A stretch of 64,000 bases of DNA from Candidatus Micrarchaeum acidiphilum ARMAN-2 (GTDB lineage Archaea > Micrarchaeota > Micrarchaeia > Micrarchaeales > Micrarchaeaceae). Position numbers and translations under genes: made by a program. The notes under the pieces were generated by a model. It ran no database searches and was not told the DNA's origin. It saw only the letters and a list, made by a program, of their open reading frames with translations. Shown here in pieces: positions 25,293 to 34,114 of the stretch (position 1 is its first letter; every line of letters begins with the position of its first letter). The DNA lies in NCBI GenBank assembly GCA_009387755.1, contig GG697237.1, forward strand, positions 1 through 64,000. Reading direction: 5' to 3'.

Positions 25293-27467
25293 TTGGCAAG
25301 GAAAAAAATGCAGTCGGCTCTTGAATTCATTACTACCTATGCATGGGCTCTGCTGATAATATCCCTATTCGTAGTAATGGTGCTCCTGCTGGCCGCATCC
25401 AGGCCTCCGACATACTACCTCTCGTCGTCCTGCAGCATAGAGCCCCTGCTGCCGTGCGTGCAGACGCTGCTGATATTCAATGCAACCGCCCCCATGGAAT
25501 ACATACTGCTTTTCAAGGACGACCTCGGCGTGGGCATGGAGCTGCCGAGCAACGCCCTTACAGTAACGTTTACTAATGTGGGTCATTCCGGGCAGTCAAG
25601 CTACATAGGCAATTGCACTCCCTACTTCGCCCCAACGGGCTCGGAGATCATATGTACTTCGAAGATAGCCGGCCCGCTCAAGCCGACAATCGGCTCGCAG
25701 GTTTCCGACACACTAAAGCTCTCGTACAATCTCTGCAAGGGAAGCAGCGCAAGCAGCTGCACTGCTGCCGTGTACACAGTGACAGGAATCTCCTCGCAGA
25801 CCGTTGCGCCATCAAGCATACGCCTGTATGCGCTCACGCTGCAGACTCATGTTCCCTCGACATTTACAACAAGCACAACAACAACCTCTACTTCAACTAC
25901 GACCACAAATTACTGCACCGCAGGCGGGTACACTTCTAAAAACGACTGCAGCGGCGGGATCTGCTCTCTTTTTGGCTTTGACTGTTATTCATCCTACAGC
26001 TGCGCTACTGGAGCATCTACTGGCTGTGTCAACACCCCGTCAAATACATGCTTCCCCACAGGTTGCACAATAGGCCCAGCACCTCCAACTACCACAACAT
26101 CAACTATAGCAACCACCACTATAATACAGGTTTCTCCCGGCTACATAATCTTCCAGGGCTCCGAGTATCCGAGCGGCGAAACGCTTTATTCGGTGGGCGG
26201 CAATTACTCGGTCTACGCTGTGCCTCCGCCCGGCCTGGGCTTTTCGAGCTGGTCAGTTTCGCCATCCTCCCTGAAAATAGGCTCGGCTCTGCTGCAGCAT
26301 ACTTTTATCATACTCAACGAAAATTCCACACTTACTGCCAACTTCGGCACTGTCGCAGCGACTTCTACCACCGTATACACCACATCAACTACAATATCGC
26401 CAAGCACCAGCACAAGCACCTCAACTTCAACCTCTACCACAACATCCACCACAACCTCAACTACAACATCAACTTCGACCTCAACTTCTACCACAACTTC
26501 AACTACAACTTCAACCTCCACTACAACTTCAACCTCCACCACAACCTCTACCACTACCTCTACATCAACTTCGACTACGACCTCTACATCCACGACGACA
26601 TCCACCAGCACTACAACAATAATATTCATATACGCAAGGGCGAATGCAGCAACTTCAATTTCTGGAAAGGCAAATGTTTCGGTTTCAAGCGCTTACACGT
26701 CATATCTTTGCGACGGCGGCGCAGGTAACGGCGGCGCAGGCTTCTCCTGGACCTCCGATGCAACTTCAAATAACAACTACGCCTCTGCCGGGCATTCATC
26801 TTCCGATACCTGCACTATAAGCACCGGCAACCCAGATTTGGCCGAAGCAATAATAGGATTGGAAAATGCGCCAGGATATACTCTCTACAAAACAGCTACA
26901 ACATCCGATTCAGGAAGCTTGAGCCTTTCATATACTGTATCAACCTCCCCATCTGCAGTAGTCCTTATGGTGGGCTGCGGATGGTACGAATGCTCCAGTG
27001 TAAGCCTGCCTTCGGGTTGCACGCAGTGGGTATATTCGCACGGCAACGACTACTTCGAAACAGGATATGTTGCGCTGTGCAACCAGAATTCCGGGTCGTA
27101 TACTGTCACAGCGCATTCAAGCTTCTCTGGTGGCATTGCCATAGGCGCATACGTGTATTCTGGATCTAGCATAACCGGCAAGGCGCCAGAATGTACTATA
27201 CAAAACTATGCGGTGGCAGTATCCGGAAATGATAACAACGGCTGGTGCTACTGGCCCGGCGGCACGATGAACATATCATCAGGAGGCGGAAACTCCGGAT
27301 ACGACGTGATTTGGGTTGAAGGACCCGTATCATACAGCACTTCAAACACGAATTGGTGCCCTGGGCTAGATACAAGAATCAGCGCCCCTGCAGGATGGTA
27401 CTACCTGTCAATACATACTGGCGGCGGAGGAGGCAGCTGCGGACCGGGAATACTGCAGATAAACTAG
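25293..27467 (+). CDS. large mucin-like type IV pilin/adhesin with Cys-rich module
   Basis: 724 residues. The N-terminus carries a class III (type IV pilin) signal: MARKKM before QSALEF, then a hydrophobic helix (about 13-35), so a FlaK/PilD-like peptidase would cut after KKM. Order: head region to about 185, short Thr linker, a compact module with eight cysteines (about 206-260, likely disulfide-bonded), a second Thr linker, an InlB-B-repeat-like module (about 275-352), a Ser/Thr repeat stalk (about 357-445), and a Gly/Ser-rich C-terminal domain. The stalk suits O-glycosylation. The start is TTG 25293; the first ATG (25308) would remove the Lys residues needed for cleavage. Confidence 0.75.
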   Translation: MARKKMQSALEFITTYAWALLIISLFVVMVLLLAASRPPTYYLSSSCSIEPLLPCVQTLLIFNATAPMEYILLFKDDLGVGMELPSNALTVTFTNVGHSGQSSYIGNCTPYFAPTGSEIICTSKIAGPLKPTIGSQVSDTLKLSYNLCKGSSASSCTAAVYTVTGISSQTVAPSSIRLYALTLQTHVPSTFTTSTTTTSTSTTTTNYCTAGGYTSKNDCSGGICSLFGFDCYSSYSCATGASTGCVNTPSNTCFPTGCTIGPAPPTTTTSTIATTTIIQVSPGYIIFQGSEYPSGETLYSVGGNYSVYAVPPPGLGFSSWSVSPSSLKIGSALLQHTFIILNENSTLTANFGTVAATSTTVYTTSTTISPSTSTSTSTSTSTTTSTTTSTTTSTSTSTSTTTSTTTSTSTTTSTSTTTSTTTSTSTSTTTSTSTTTSTSTTTIIFIYARANAATSISGKANVSVSSAYTSYLCDGGAGNGGAGFSWTSDATSNNNYASAGHSSSDTCTISTGNPDLAEAIIGLENAPGYTLYKTATTSDSGSLSLSYTVSTSPSAVVLMVGCGWYECSSVSLPSGCTQWVYSHGNDYFETGYVALCNQNSGSYTVTAHSSFSGGIAIGAYVYSGSSITGKAPECTIQNYAVAVSGNDNNGWCYWPGGTMNISSGGGNSGYDVIWVEGPVSYSTSNTNWCPGLDTRISAPAGWYYLSIHTGGGGGSCGPGILQIN
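26386..26622 (+). repeat. Ser/Thr-coding tandem low-complexity repeat
   Basis: This imperfect tandem array of ACN/TCN codons encodes the mucin-like stalk of the pilin. The coding strand is nearly free of G, so the opposite strand shows a long open frame of Val/Glu/Asp codons that is an artefact. Such tracts change length easily by slippage. Confidence 0.85.
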
Positions 27468-27487
27468 AGTCATATTTGGTGGTATAA

Positions 27488-28285
27488 ATGTCAAAACACA
27501 TTGGCAGTTTGATGTGCATTACAGCCATACTATTCAGCATGGTCGGAATAGCCTACTCCGCAAGCACTCCGCAGTTTTCAACGCTGCAGCAACCAAGGTT
27601 CTCATTCAACGCCGAAAATTTTACTGCGGTAAATGCAGCTGACGGTGCGCAGCTGAGTTTTATAACAACCAGATTGATAGTAAGCCCTGGCACATATGTG
27701 AAGACTAGCAGCGGCATACTTTCAACATATAACCTTTCCCTAATTTCATTTTCAATACAGGGCGTTCCGATACCGGCATCAAACAGCAGCATAGTCGAAG
27801 CTACCGGCGCGTTCGGCATAGCAGTCAATGGTCAGATAAACAATTCGATAGAGTTTGTAAATTCCAGCGGCGCTCCAAAACCCGTCATATTGCGTACTGG
27901 CGGACAGAGCAAGACCCTGTCTTCATGGCTCTGGTCCGGCGGCAACTTCGTAAATCTAACTTATCTAGGCGGCGGATATGTTAAGCCGGATACCTGGTCA
28001 CAATATAACTCCACCATAATCCAGACCCGCATTTCCAGCTCAGGTATGCACGTCCTCGTTTCCATGAACAAACAAATACTCAATTCTACGACTGTACCAC
28101 CCACTACAACAACAAAGGCGGCTGTACCGAGCACTACTCTGCCGCAGACCACTACCCCATACACTACAATAGAAAATACAAATTCCTACGTTTATATTTC
28201 GATAATAGCAATAGAAACGATAATAATAATCGCCTTGGTGCTCTCGAGAGCAAGGAGGAAGCCGGCAGTTGGTATTGCATCGTAA
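27488..28285 (+). CDS. secreted, C-terminally membrane-anchored Thr-stalk protein
   Basis: 265 residues. An N-terminal signal peptide (MSKHIGSLMCITAILFSMVG..AYSAS) is followed by an extracellular beta-rich domain with many N-x-S/T sequons (about 30-195), a Thr/Pro-rich stalk (about 198-228), one transmembrane helix (about 233-251) and a basic stop-transfer tail (RARRKP). The design is that of an S-layer-like or archaeosortase-independent surface protein. It follows the mucin-like pilin by 20 nt and probably shares its mRNA, so it may tether or decorate the pilus. No family name can be given. Confidence 0.72.
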   Translation: MSKHIGSLMCITAILFSMVGIAYSASTPQFSTLQQPRFSFNAENFTAVNAADGAQLSFITTRLIVSPGTYVKTSSGILSTYNLSLISFSIQGVPIPASNSSIVEATGAFGIAVNGQINNSIEFVNSSGAPKPVILRTGGQSKTLSSWLWSGGNFVNLTYLGGGYVKPDTWSQYNSTIIQTRISSSGMHVLVSMNKQILNSTTVPPTTTTKAAVPSTTLPQTTTPYTTIENTNSYVYISIIAIETIIIIALVLSRARRKPAVGIAS

Positions 28286-28294
28286 GTTAGCAAC

Positions 28295-28312
28295 GTGGGC
28301 GGGAAACCCCAC
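28295..28312. terminator. hairpin between convergent surface-protein operons
   Basis: GTGGG and CCCAC arms enclose a short loop in the 69-nt gap between two convergent genes. No clear T-tract follows, so the terminator role is tentative. Confidence 0.3.
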
Positions 28313-28354
28313 ACCGTTTATGGATGATGCCACAAATAAAGTTACAGCCCGTAC

Positions 28355-31300
28355 TCACGGCTGCCCGTACTCAACGCCGCAGAATCCATCCACTACCTGG
28401 CTTTCAGTGCAAGCCTTGCCGTTGCTGTAAAGATAGCCGGTGTTGCCTGAAATCACGTCTGGAGTCTCGTTGTAGGTTCCGTTGAGCCCTGTGCTAAGCG
28501 GCCAGTAAGCTGCAGGCTGCGCGCCTATTACGCTGTTGTTGAGGTAAAGCTGGTCTACCTGTTGGTTAGTAAGGTACGTGTCATAAATCTGCACGTCTGC
28601 TATGCTTCCATTCCACCTAGGTCCACTTGAGCCATACGCACCTATTCCCAATGGCGAAGAGGAGCTCATAGTAGTGGTAAAAGTGTAAGAGCCCACGTTT
28701 GTGCCATTGATATACTCTGTTGCAGTGCTTCCGTTGTATGTGACCAACACGAAGTACCAATGATTGTAGTAGACGTTTGCCAAGGTGTTGAAGTTGCATG
28801 AATTACCATTTCCATTACTGTTTATCCAGAACGTTATCGTTGTGCCGCTGGCTTCTCCAGGCTGGCATGCCTGGATCGTATATGCTGCGTTTGTCTTTGA
28901 AACAATCGTAGGCCAGTCGCCGCTCGGCATAGGCCCCATCGGCTTTATCCATGCAGCTACTGTTATCTCATCGCTCGGATTCAGCGCTGCGCTTCCAGGC
29001 CCTGCGGTTGTTATATAACCACCGTTGCCATAAAAATCTGCAACGTCCGGAACGACGCCAAACTGGAATCCAAGTGCAGCGCTCTGGTTTTCGAAGCCGC
29101 CATTCTCATGTTCAAGGGGTGTTGACGCGAGATACAAGTGCTGCAGTTCTGCTTTGCTGCAATTGTTGCTTTCGTAAAGCAAGTTGTTGCAGTTTCCGGC
29201 GCCTTCGACAAGGTTAGTTGTAGGGTCGTTCGGCAGGTTTACAGATGTAATATTATTGAGCTGCCCATTGTTTCCATTCCCGCTGTAGTCGTTCGCATTC
29301 CCGTTCAGCGGGTACCACCCAAGTAGCGCTTGGCGGTCGACCGGTCCGCCATTAAGGCCATACTGATATTCCTGTTGTATCTGGCTTTGCGTTAATGGTG
29401 CATCATAAATCTGCACGTTTTTCACGTATCCGAAAAACTGGTTTCCACCGTTGCCATACTCTGTCGTAGAGCCTATTTCGAAATTGCCTTTTGTCGCGCT
29501 AGAGAGCGATTCTGCCTTGCTCCATATCAGCACCCCGTTTAGATATACGTTGTATGCAGTGCCGTTGTAGACTGCTGTGACAAGGTTCCAAGTCCTGAGC
29601 GGGAAATTCGGCTGCACCGAGAACCATCCGCCGGTGCCATATCCGTTTATGTATACTTGCGTTGCCCCTCCTGTTGCAAGCTCTATAGCGCCAACATCCC
29701 CTGCACTTGTTGCAAGCACTCTTGAATAGCTTTCGGGGCTGGTGGCGTAAAACCATGCTGAATAGGAAAACTCTGGGTAGTCAAGCGGAACTACTGGTGT
29801 GTTTACGAAAGCCCTTGGCGTCGTCGCGCCACCCGGATTAAAGCTTGCTACCTTTGTGCTGTATGCACCTTCCCCTATCGAAATCAGAGGGTTGCCGTCA
29901 TATCCTTTTATATCTGCAAACAATGCGTTGTAATTGGTGCCGTTGTTCCCTTTTCCGCTGTAGTCCAAGGTATTATTGTAAAGCGGCCACCAGCCTATCA
30001 AGCCCAGCGTATTTGCCGGTCTTCCAGATATGCCGGACTTGTACTGGCGCATTATTTGCGAAGGGTAAAGGGTCTGATTGTAGAGCTGGACATTGGCTAT
30101 CGAGCCGTTGAAGGTGCTGTTGCCAATGTAAAAATTGTCATCCGCAAGGTTCATTTTTCCAAGTTTTACCGCGCTGCCTAGCAGGGCTCCATTAAGGTAC
30201 ACTGAACCTGTTTCCGCAGGCGGCGGACCTGCAGAAGTATTCCTCTCCAGCGCTATAAAATTCCATTTCCCTGGCGTTACATTTGCAGTATATGTATATG
30301 TTATGCTTTTTCCATAATTTACCGATATCGTGTCCGGACCGGCCAGGGAAATCTGAATCCGGCCCTTGTCCGCAGTAAATATTGTCTGGGGCCTTACAAT
30401 GCTGTTGCTCAGGAACCACAGCGATAGCGTAAAGTTTCCAGTAGACTGTATAGAATACAGTGAAGTCGAAGGAGGTATAAGTACCTGTGAGTCAACCCCG
30501 TTGAAAGTTGCAACTTCCCTTCCATACTCGCCGAATGAGAATATTCCTTGATTGGACTTGTTGTAGAGATCGCCGTTCGCCATGTCGAGATAGCTGCTCG
30601 CATACGGCGAAGCATAGTAATAGCCCTGCTGCATCGCAAGATCTAGAGGGGTTATATTCAGAAGTTCAAGGCCAGGCCCATAAAGCAGGGCGCTAGGCCC
30701 GCTCTTCGTATAATTCATTATTGCATTGCTGCTGTAAACCAAGTACGGTTTGTCCGGCGGCGAACCGCCGAGTGTGTGCGTTATAAGTCCTCCCATGCCG
30801 CATATGTTGGGCAGCACGTTAACCGAATTGTTAACTGCAAGTATGTAGTTCTGGTTTTGGTAACTCGAAGGAACGCTGGTGCATGTCGGGGGAGTAACCG
30901 TGCCGCTTACAACCGTGGGCCCTACATACAAGACCTTCCCATATACGAACATAAACGGCGCCCTGCTGCCCGATTCCGCCGTCATGTTTCCTATGACCTC
31001 AGCACGCGGCAATTCGCTTCCAGGAATCAGGGTCGAATTCAGGCCCTGTTCGTAGGATGGAATGTTAGGAAGATAGCCTAGGGCTACGGTCGCATTGGCG
31101 CTGATAGGATAGGTTGATATCGTACCGCTGGAATTTATCAACGCTATGGCGTAATACTGCGCGCTTATGCTGAACGGGCTGTACTGTCTTATGCTGAGAT
31201 TGCCGCTTTCAAATGTCAGGTTTATATTTTGCAGCAGCGCTGAATCCTCAAGCTGCGATATGTATTCCTGCAAGGTCGGTCCCTGCGCTGCGGCAACGCT

Positions 31301-31651
31301 GCTTCCAAATATCTCGTCGTTCTGGATGGCGCCATACAAAGTAAGCGCGGTGTCGTTAAGGAAATTAATGCCCCTGGCCTTTGTGTTGCCCTCGTATGCT
31401 GCAGTTTCAAGCACGGCGTTCTTGAGTGCAGTGTGAAGGAAGTCAGATATGCTTTGATTGACTTCGGCGCCATAAGCCCCGCTGTTGAACGCGCTGGTTG
31501 CCTGTGCAACTGTGTTGTCGTAGTTTATGTTCAAGGTAACATACGTTATCAATTCTGCAAGCATAAGTATGAACAGCACTATGGTAATCAAAGTCAGGAG
31601 TATCGCCTTGCTACTGCGGCGCGCTGCCCTGCCCTTGCTCTTATGCGTCAT
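28355..31651 (-). CDS. pseudopilin-like surface protein with three LamG domains
   Basis: About 1098 residues. A basic N-terminus (HKSKGRAARRSSK) and one hydrophobic helix (about 18-42) resemble a pilin-type anchor. A mixed region to about 350 is followed by three LamG/concanavalin A-like domains at about 384-540, 600-767 and 860-1037, linked by the recurring motif WxPLxxNxxDYSGxGNxG. LamG domains bind sugars or proteins. ATG 31651 overlaps the upstream stop in ATGA; TTG 31657 is the alternative. It is last in a four-gene pseudopilin operon. It is probably an adhesin at a pilus tip or on the cell surface; N-glycosylation sequons are numerous. Confidence 0.75.
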   Translation of the reverse strand: MTHKSKGRAARRSSKAILLTLITIVLFILMLAELITYVTLNINYDNTVAQATSAFNSGAYGAEVNQSISDFLHTALKNAVLETAAYEGNTKARGINFLNDTALTLYGAIQNDEIFGSSVAAAQGPTLQEYISQLEDSALLQNINLTFESGNLSIRQYSPFSISAQYYAIALINSSGTISTYPISANATVALGYLPNIPSYEQGLNSTLIPGSELPRAEVIGNMTAESGSRAPFMFVYGKVLYVGPTVVSGTVTPPTCTSVPSSYQNQNYILAVNNSVNVLPNICGMGGLITHTLGGSPPDKPYLVYSSNAIMNYTKSGPSALLYGPGLELLNITPLDLAMQQGYYYASPYASSYLDMANGDLYNKSNQGIFSFGEYGREVATFNGVDSQVLIPPSTSLYSIQSTGNFTLSLWFLSNSIVRPQTIFTADKGRIQISLAGPDTISVNYGKSITYTYTANVTPGKWNFIALERNTSAGPPPAETGSVYLNGALLGSAVKLGKMNLADDNFYIGNSTFNGSIANVQLYNQTLYPSQIMRQYKSGISGRPANTLGLIGWWPLYNNTLDYSGKGNNGTNYNALFADIKGYDGNPLISIGEGAYSTKVASFNPGGATTPRAFVNTPVVPLDYPEFSYSAWFYATSPESYSRVLATSAGDVGAIELATGGATQVYINGYGTGGWFSVQPNFPLRTWNLVTAVYNGTAYNVYLNGVLIWSKAESLSSATKGNFEIGSTTEYGNGGNQFFGYVKNVQIYDAPLTQSQIQQEYQYGLNGGPVDRQALLGWYPLNGNANDYSGNGNNGQLNNITSVNLPNDPTTNLVEGAGNCNNLLYESNNCSKAELQHLYLASTPLEHENGGFENQSAALGFQFGVVPDVADFYGNGGYITTAGPGSAALNPSDEITVAAWIKPMGPMPSGDWPTIVSKTNAAYTIQACQPGEASGTTITFWINSNGNGNSCNFNTLANVYYNHWYFVLVTYNGSTATEYINGTNVGSYTFTTTMSSSSPLGIGAYGSSGPRWNGSIADVQIYDTYLTNQQVDQLYLNNSVIGAQPAAYWPLSTGLNGTYNETPDVISGNTGYLYSNGKACTESQVVDGFCGVEYGQP
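29261..29317 (-). repeat. 57-bp near-identical LamG linker repeat, copy 1
   Basis: This segment matches 32665-32721 in 55 of 57 positions, by eye. It encodes the WYPLNGNANDYSGNGNNGQ linker in the 1098-residue protein. The surrounding sequence of the two genes is far less alike. Confidence 0.85.
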
Positions 31652-33564
31652 CTCCAAGTTATCACACTGATGTTATAAAGCCTCGTAACGTTCTTTGAAG
31701 TCGTATAATTGTAAAGCCTGAGCGCAATTGGGATTCCATACCTGCTCACCACGAATGCATTCTGAAGCGAAGCCGGACTGAAATTGCTGATATCATAAGG
31801 TAAAGCCCCTCCTCCCGTAATTCCGGCGTTGCCATATCCACTGTAGTCTTGGGTATTGCCCAGCAGCGGCATCCAAAGTATCAGGCTTTTGGTCCCGGTA
31901 TTTACCGGCATGCCCTCAATCCCCGCCTGGTAAATGTCTGCCGCCTGCGCCTGGTCAAGGCTCGTATTGTATACTTGGACGTTTGCAATGTGCCCTACAA
32001 AGTTGCCTCCAAGGGAGCCGCCTCTGCACTGCATTCCAGTGCCCACCGTATACGTATTTGCCCAGTTGAATCCGCTGCACCCTATGCCGCAGTTTGAGGT
32101 TGCGCCTTTGTCCTCCGCATATAGCTTGCCATTCAGGTATGCATATGTGCCGTTGTCCTGGTTCAAGACATAAACTATATTGTTCCATTGCCCGTTGTTC
32201 ACAGGCACATTGCCGCTGAAGTCTATCCCGCTCCACACGTTGAAGTTTAGTATGCCGTTGTCAAGCCATATAATCCTGTCGCAGCCGCTTGCCGTAGGGT
32301 CGCTAGCAGTCCCGTTTCCTACCACCTGAAGCCCTCCGCTGGTGCTCGTTGTATTGAACCAAATTGAAAATGCGAGATCGCCCTGCGGTATGTAAACGCC
32401 ATCCTTGTTCTTTGCAGTGCCTGGAAATATGGAAGTAACGTAGCTGTCGGAAAAGTTGGCAACGCGCAAAGCAGGTGCGTAACTGTCATTTATGAATATC
32501 CCTGCTCCAGACTGCAGGTTTGACCTGTTCATAAGAATGTCGGCAGTGGCTGCCTGGCCGTTCAGGTACATTTCGCCCAATGTCTCAAGCAGGCTCTGAT
32601 TGAGGGAGGCGTTGTAATCTCCTACGTTAAGGTAGTTTGAAGTTGAAAAAGTCGTATTGACGGCCTGCCCATTGTTCCCGTTCCCGCTGTAGTCGTTCGC
32701 ATTCCCGTTCAGCGGGTACCATTCCAGAAGCCCTGCCCCATTGATAGGGGTTGAGACTATGCCCTCGCCAAACAGCTGTCTGACCTGGGACTGCGTAAGT
32801 GCATGCTTATAAATCTGCACGTTTGCGAGATTGCCTGAAACAGGGTTGCATCCTCCCCCACTGGTTACCGGGTTTGTGCCGCTTATGAGCGCCCCGTCGA
32901 ACCTTATGAATCCGCTAGCGGCTACAGAAGAGCCGATTTTTGTTCCGTTAAGGTATACAGACAAGTCCGAGCCGTTGTAAACGCCGACGAGCTGCTGCCA
33001 TCTTCCTGGCTTGAGTGTTGCACCTGGGAAATCCCTGTACTGCTGTCCTGCTATGTTGGTTATGCTCCAAGATTCAACTGGCGGAGAGCTGCCGGCCTCT
33101 ATGAAAAAGTAAAAGTTGTTAAAGCAAGAAGTACCGCTTCCTCCGACAACATTTTCCCAGTAGTTACCGGGCTTGCCCCAGTACGTGTTGTTCACAGGAT
33201 CCACCCAGAATGATACTGTTATGTTATTCAGAAGCGAAGGTGCTGCAGATGATACTATATAGCCCGCGGGTGCCTGGGAAAAGCTTGCGAATCCGAACCG
33301 CTGGTTGATAAAACGCTGCCCGTATCCGAATCCATACTCGGGAAATCCTATCATGTTGCTGTATGAGAACAGGCCGGAGCCGGCTATGCTTCCGAACTTG
33401 GAGAACAAAAATGTCTTCAGGACTCCGGACGCGAGGCTTGTGGATGCCTGGAAGGATGTCGGAGGAGTAAAGTGGACGTAAAGGAGTATTGACACTGCGG
33501 CGCTGGCTACTACTAATGAGAATATCGCGTCAAGCGTAAATATGAAGGCCTTGCTGTTTCTCAT
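31648..33564 (-). CDS. pseudopilin-like surface protein with two LamG domains
   Basis: 638 residues. The N-terminus MRNSKAFIFTLDAIFSLVVA is a short basic tail plus hydrophobic helix of the pseudopilin kind (compare FTLDAIFS with SFDVIFA in the neighbouring 179-residue protein). LamG-like domains lie at about 88-265 and 391-545, each followed by the DYSGxGNxG linker motif. It starts four bases after the previous gene's stop and overlaps the next start. It is likely a minor pilin carrying lectin-like heads. The exact ligand cannot be predicted. Confidence 0.75.
   Translation of the reverse strand: MRNSKAFIFTLDAIFSLVVASAAVSILLYVHFTPPTSFQASTSLASGVLKTFLFSKFGSIAGSGLFSYSNMIGFPEYGFGYGQRFINQRFGFASFSQAPAGYIVSSAAPSLLNNITVSFWVDPVNNTYWGKPGNYWENVVGGSGTSCFNNFYFFIEAGSSPPVESWSITNIAGQQYRDFPGATLKPGRWQQLVGVYNGSDLSVYLNGTKIGSSVAASGFIRFDGALISGTNPVTSGGGCNPVSGNLANVQIYKHALTQSQVRQLFGEGIVSTPINGAGLLEWYPLNGNANDYSGNGNNGQAVNTTFSTSNYLNVGDYNASLNQSLLETLGEMYLNGQAATADILMNRSNLQSGAGIFINDSYAPALRVANFSDSYVTSIFPGTAKNKDGVYIPQGDLAFSIWFNTTSTSGGLQVVGNGTASDPTASGCDRIIWLDNGILNFNVWSGIDFSGNVPVNNGQWNNIVYVLNQDNGTYAYLNGKLYAEDKGATSNCGIGCSGFNWANTYTVGTGMQCRGGSLGGNFVGHIANVQVYNTSLDQAQAADIYQAGIEGMPVNTGTKSLILWMPLLGNTQDYSGYGNAGITGGGALPYDISNFSPASLQNAFVVSRYGIPIALRLYNYTTSKNVTRLYNISVITWR
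32665..32721 (-). repeat. 57-bp near-identical LamG linker repeat, copy 2
   Basis: Partner of 29261-29317, encoding the same linker motif in the 638-residue protein. Two mismatches were counted by eye. The identity at DNA level points to recent gene conversion or module shuffling. Confidence 0.85.
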
Positions 33565-33568
33565 AAGA

Positions 33569-34108
33569 TCATTCCACCGCCGTGGGCTCCGCGGTCCACA
33601 GAATTACCTCAACCTGCACGGGCTGGCCAGAGAGTATGCTGCTGCTCCTCGCCACATACGTCGTGAGAGACCTGCCCAGCGGGCTGCGCCCTATCCTTAT
33701 ATTGATATTCTTCCCATCAATAATTATATAATAATTGTATCCTATTCCAAGCGGCTGCTCTGTAGCTTCTGGATTGTAATTAGACATTGCGACCAGCGCA
33801 TAGAGCTTCGACATCGAAATCTCGCCGTTGCCGCCGAGTATGCCGATGCCGACGCTGCCCCAGGTGCTGGTATTGGTTGTGTTGACCTGGTCCTGCCACG
33901 AAGACGGCGATCCCTGAGATAGAAGCGAAGAGACAAGTGCATGGTCCTGCAACTGCATCGTCAATGCGCCGTTGCCATAAGCCAGCGATAGCTGGTTGTT
34001 TATGTTGTACCATGTAAATGTAAGTATAGTTATCGCAACCGTGAATATCACTATTGCGAAAATCACGTCAAAGCTCCAAAACTGCCCTTTTAGATTATTC
34101 TGGCCCAT
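33569..34108 (-). CDS. small pseudopilin-like protein
   Basis: 179 residues. The N-terminus MGQNNLKGQFWSFDVIFAIV has a Lys-Gly-Gln cleavage-like site and a long hydrophobic helix (about 12-33), as in class III signal sequences of archaeal pilins. The remaining part is a single small globular head with no LamG domain. Its gene lies between two LamG genes with gaps of 4 and 6 nt. By analogy with minor pseudopilins of type II secretion it may prime or cap the filament; that is inference. Confidence 0.72.
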   Translation of the reverse strand: MGQNNLKGQFWSFDVIFAIVIFTVAITILTFTWYNINNQLSLAYGNGALTMQLQDHALVSSLLSQGSPSSWQDQVNTTNTSTWGSVGIGILGGNGEISMSKLYALVAMSNYNPEATEQPLGIGYNYYIIIDGKNINIRIGRSPLGRSLTTYVARSSSILSGQPVQVEVILWTAEPTAVE

Positions 34109-34114
34109 AAAAGA

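Noticed and set aside
26386-26622. CRISPR-like array
   Set aside because: The repeats are imperfect, codon-sized and in frame inside a coding sequence, without unique spacers.
26213-26629. Minus-strand open frame of 138 codons rich in Val, Glu and Asp
   Set aside because: It is the complement of the Ser/Thr codon tract of the mucin-like pilin and has no start signals of its own.
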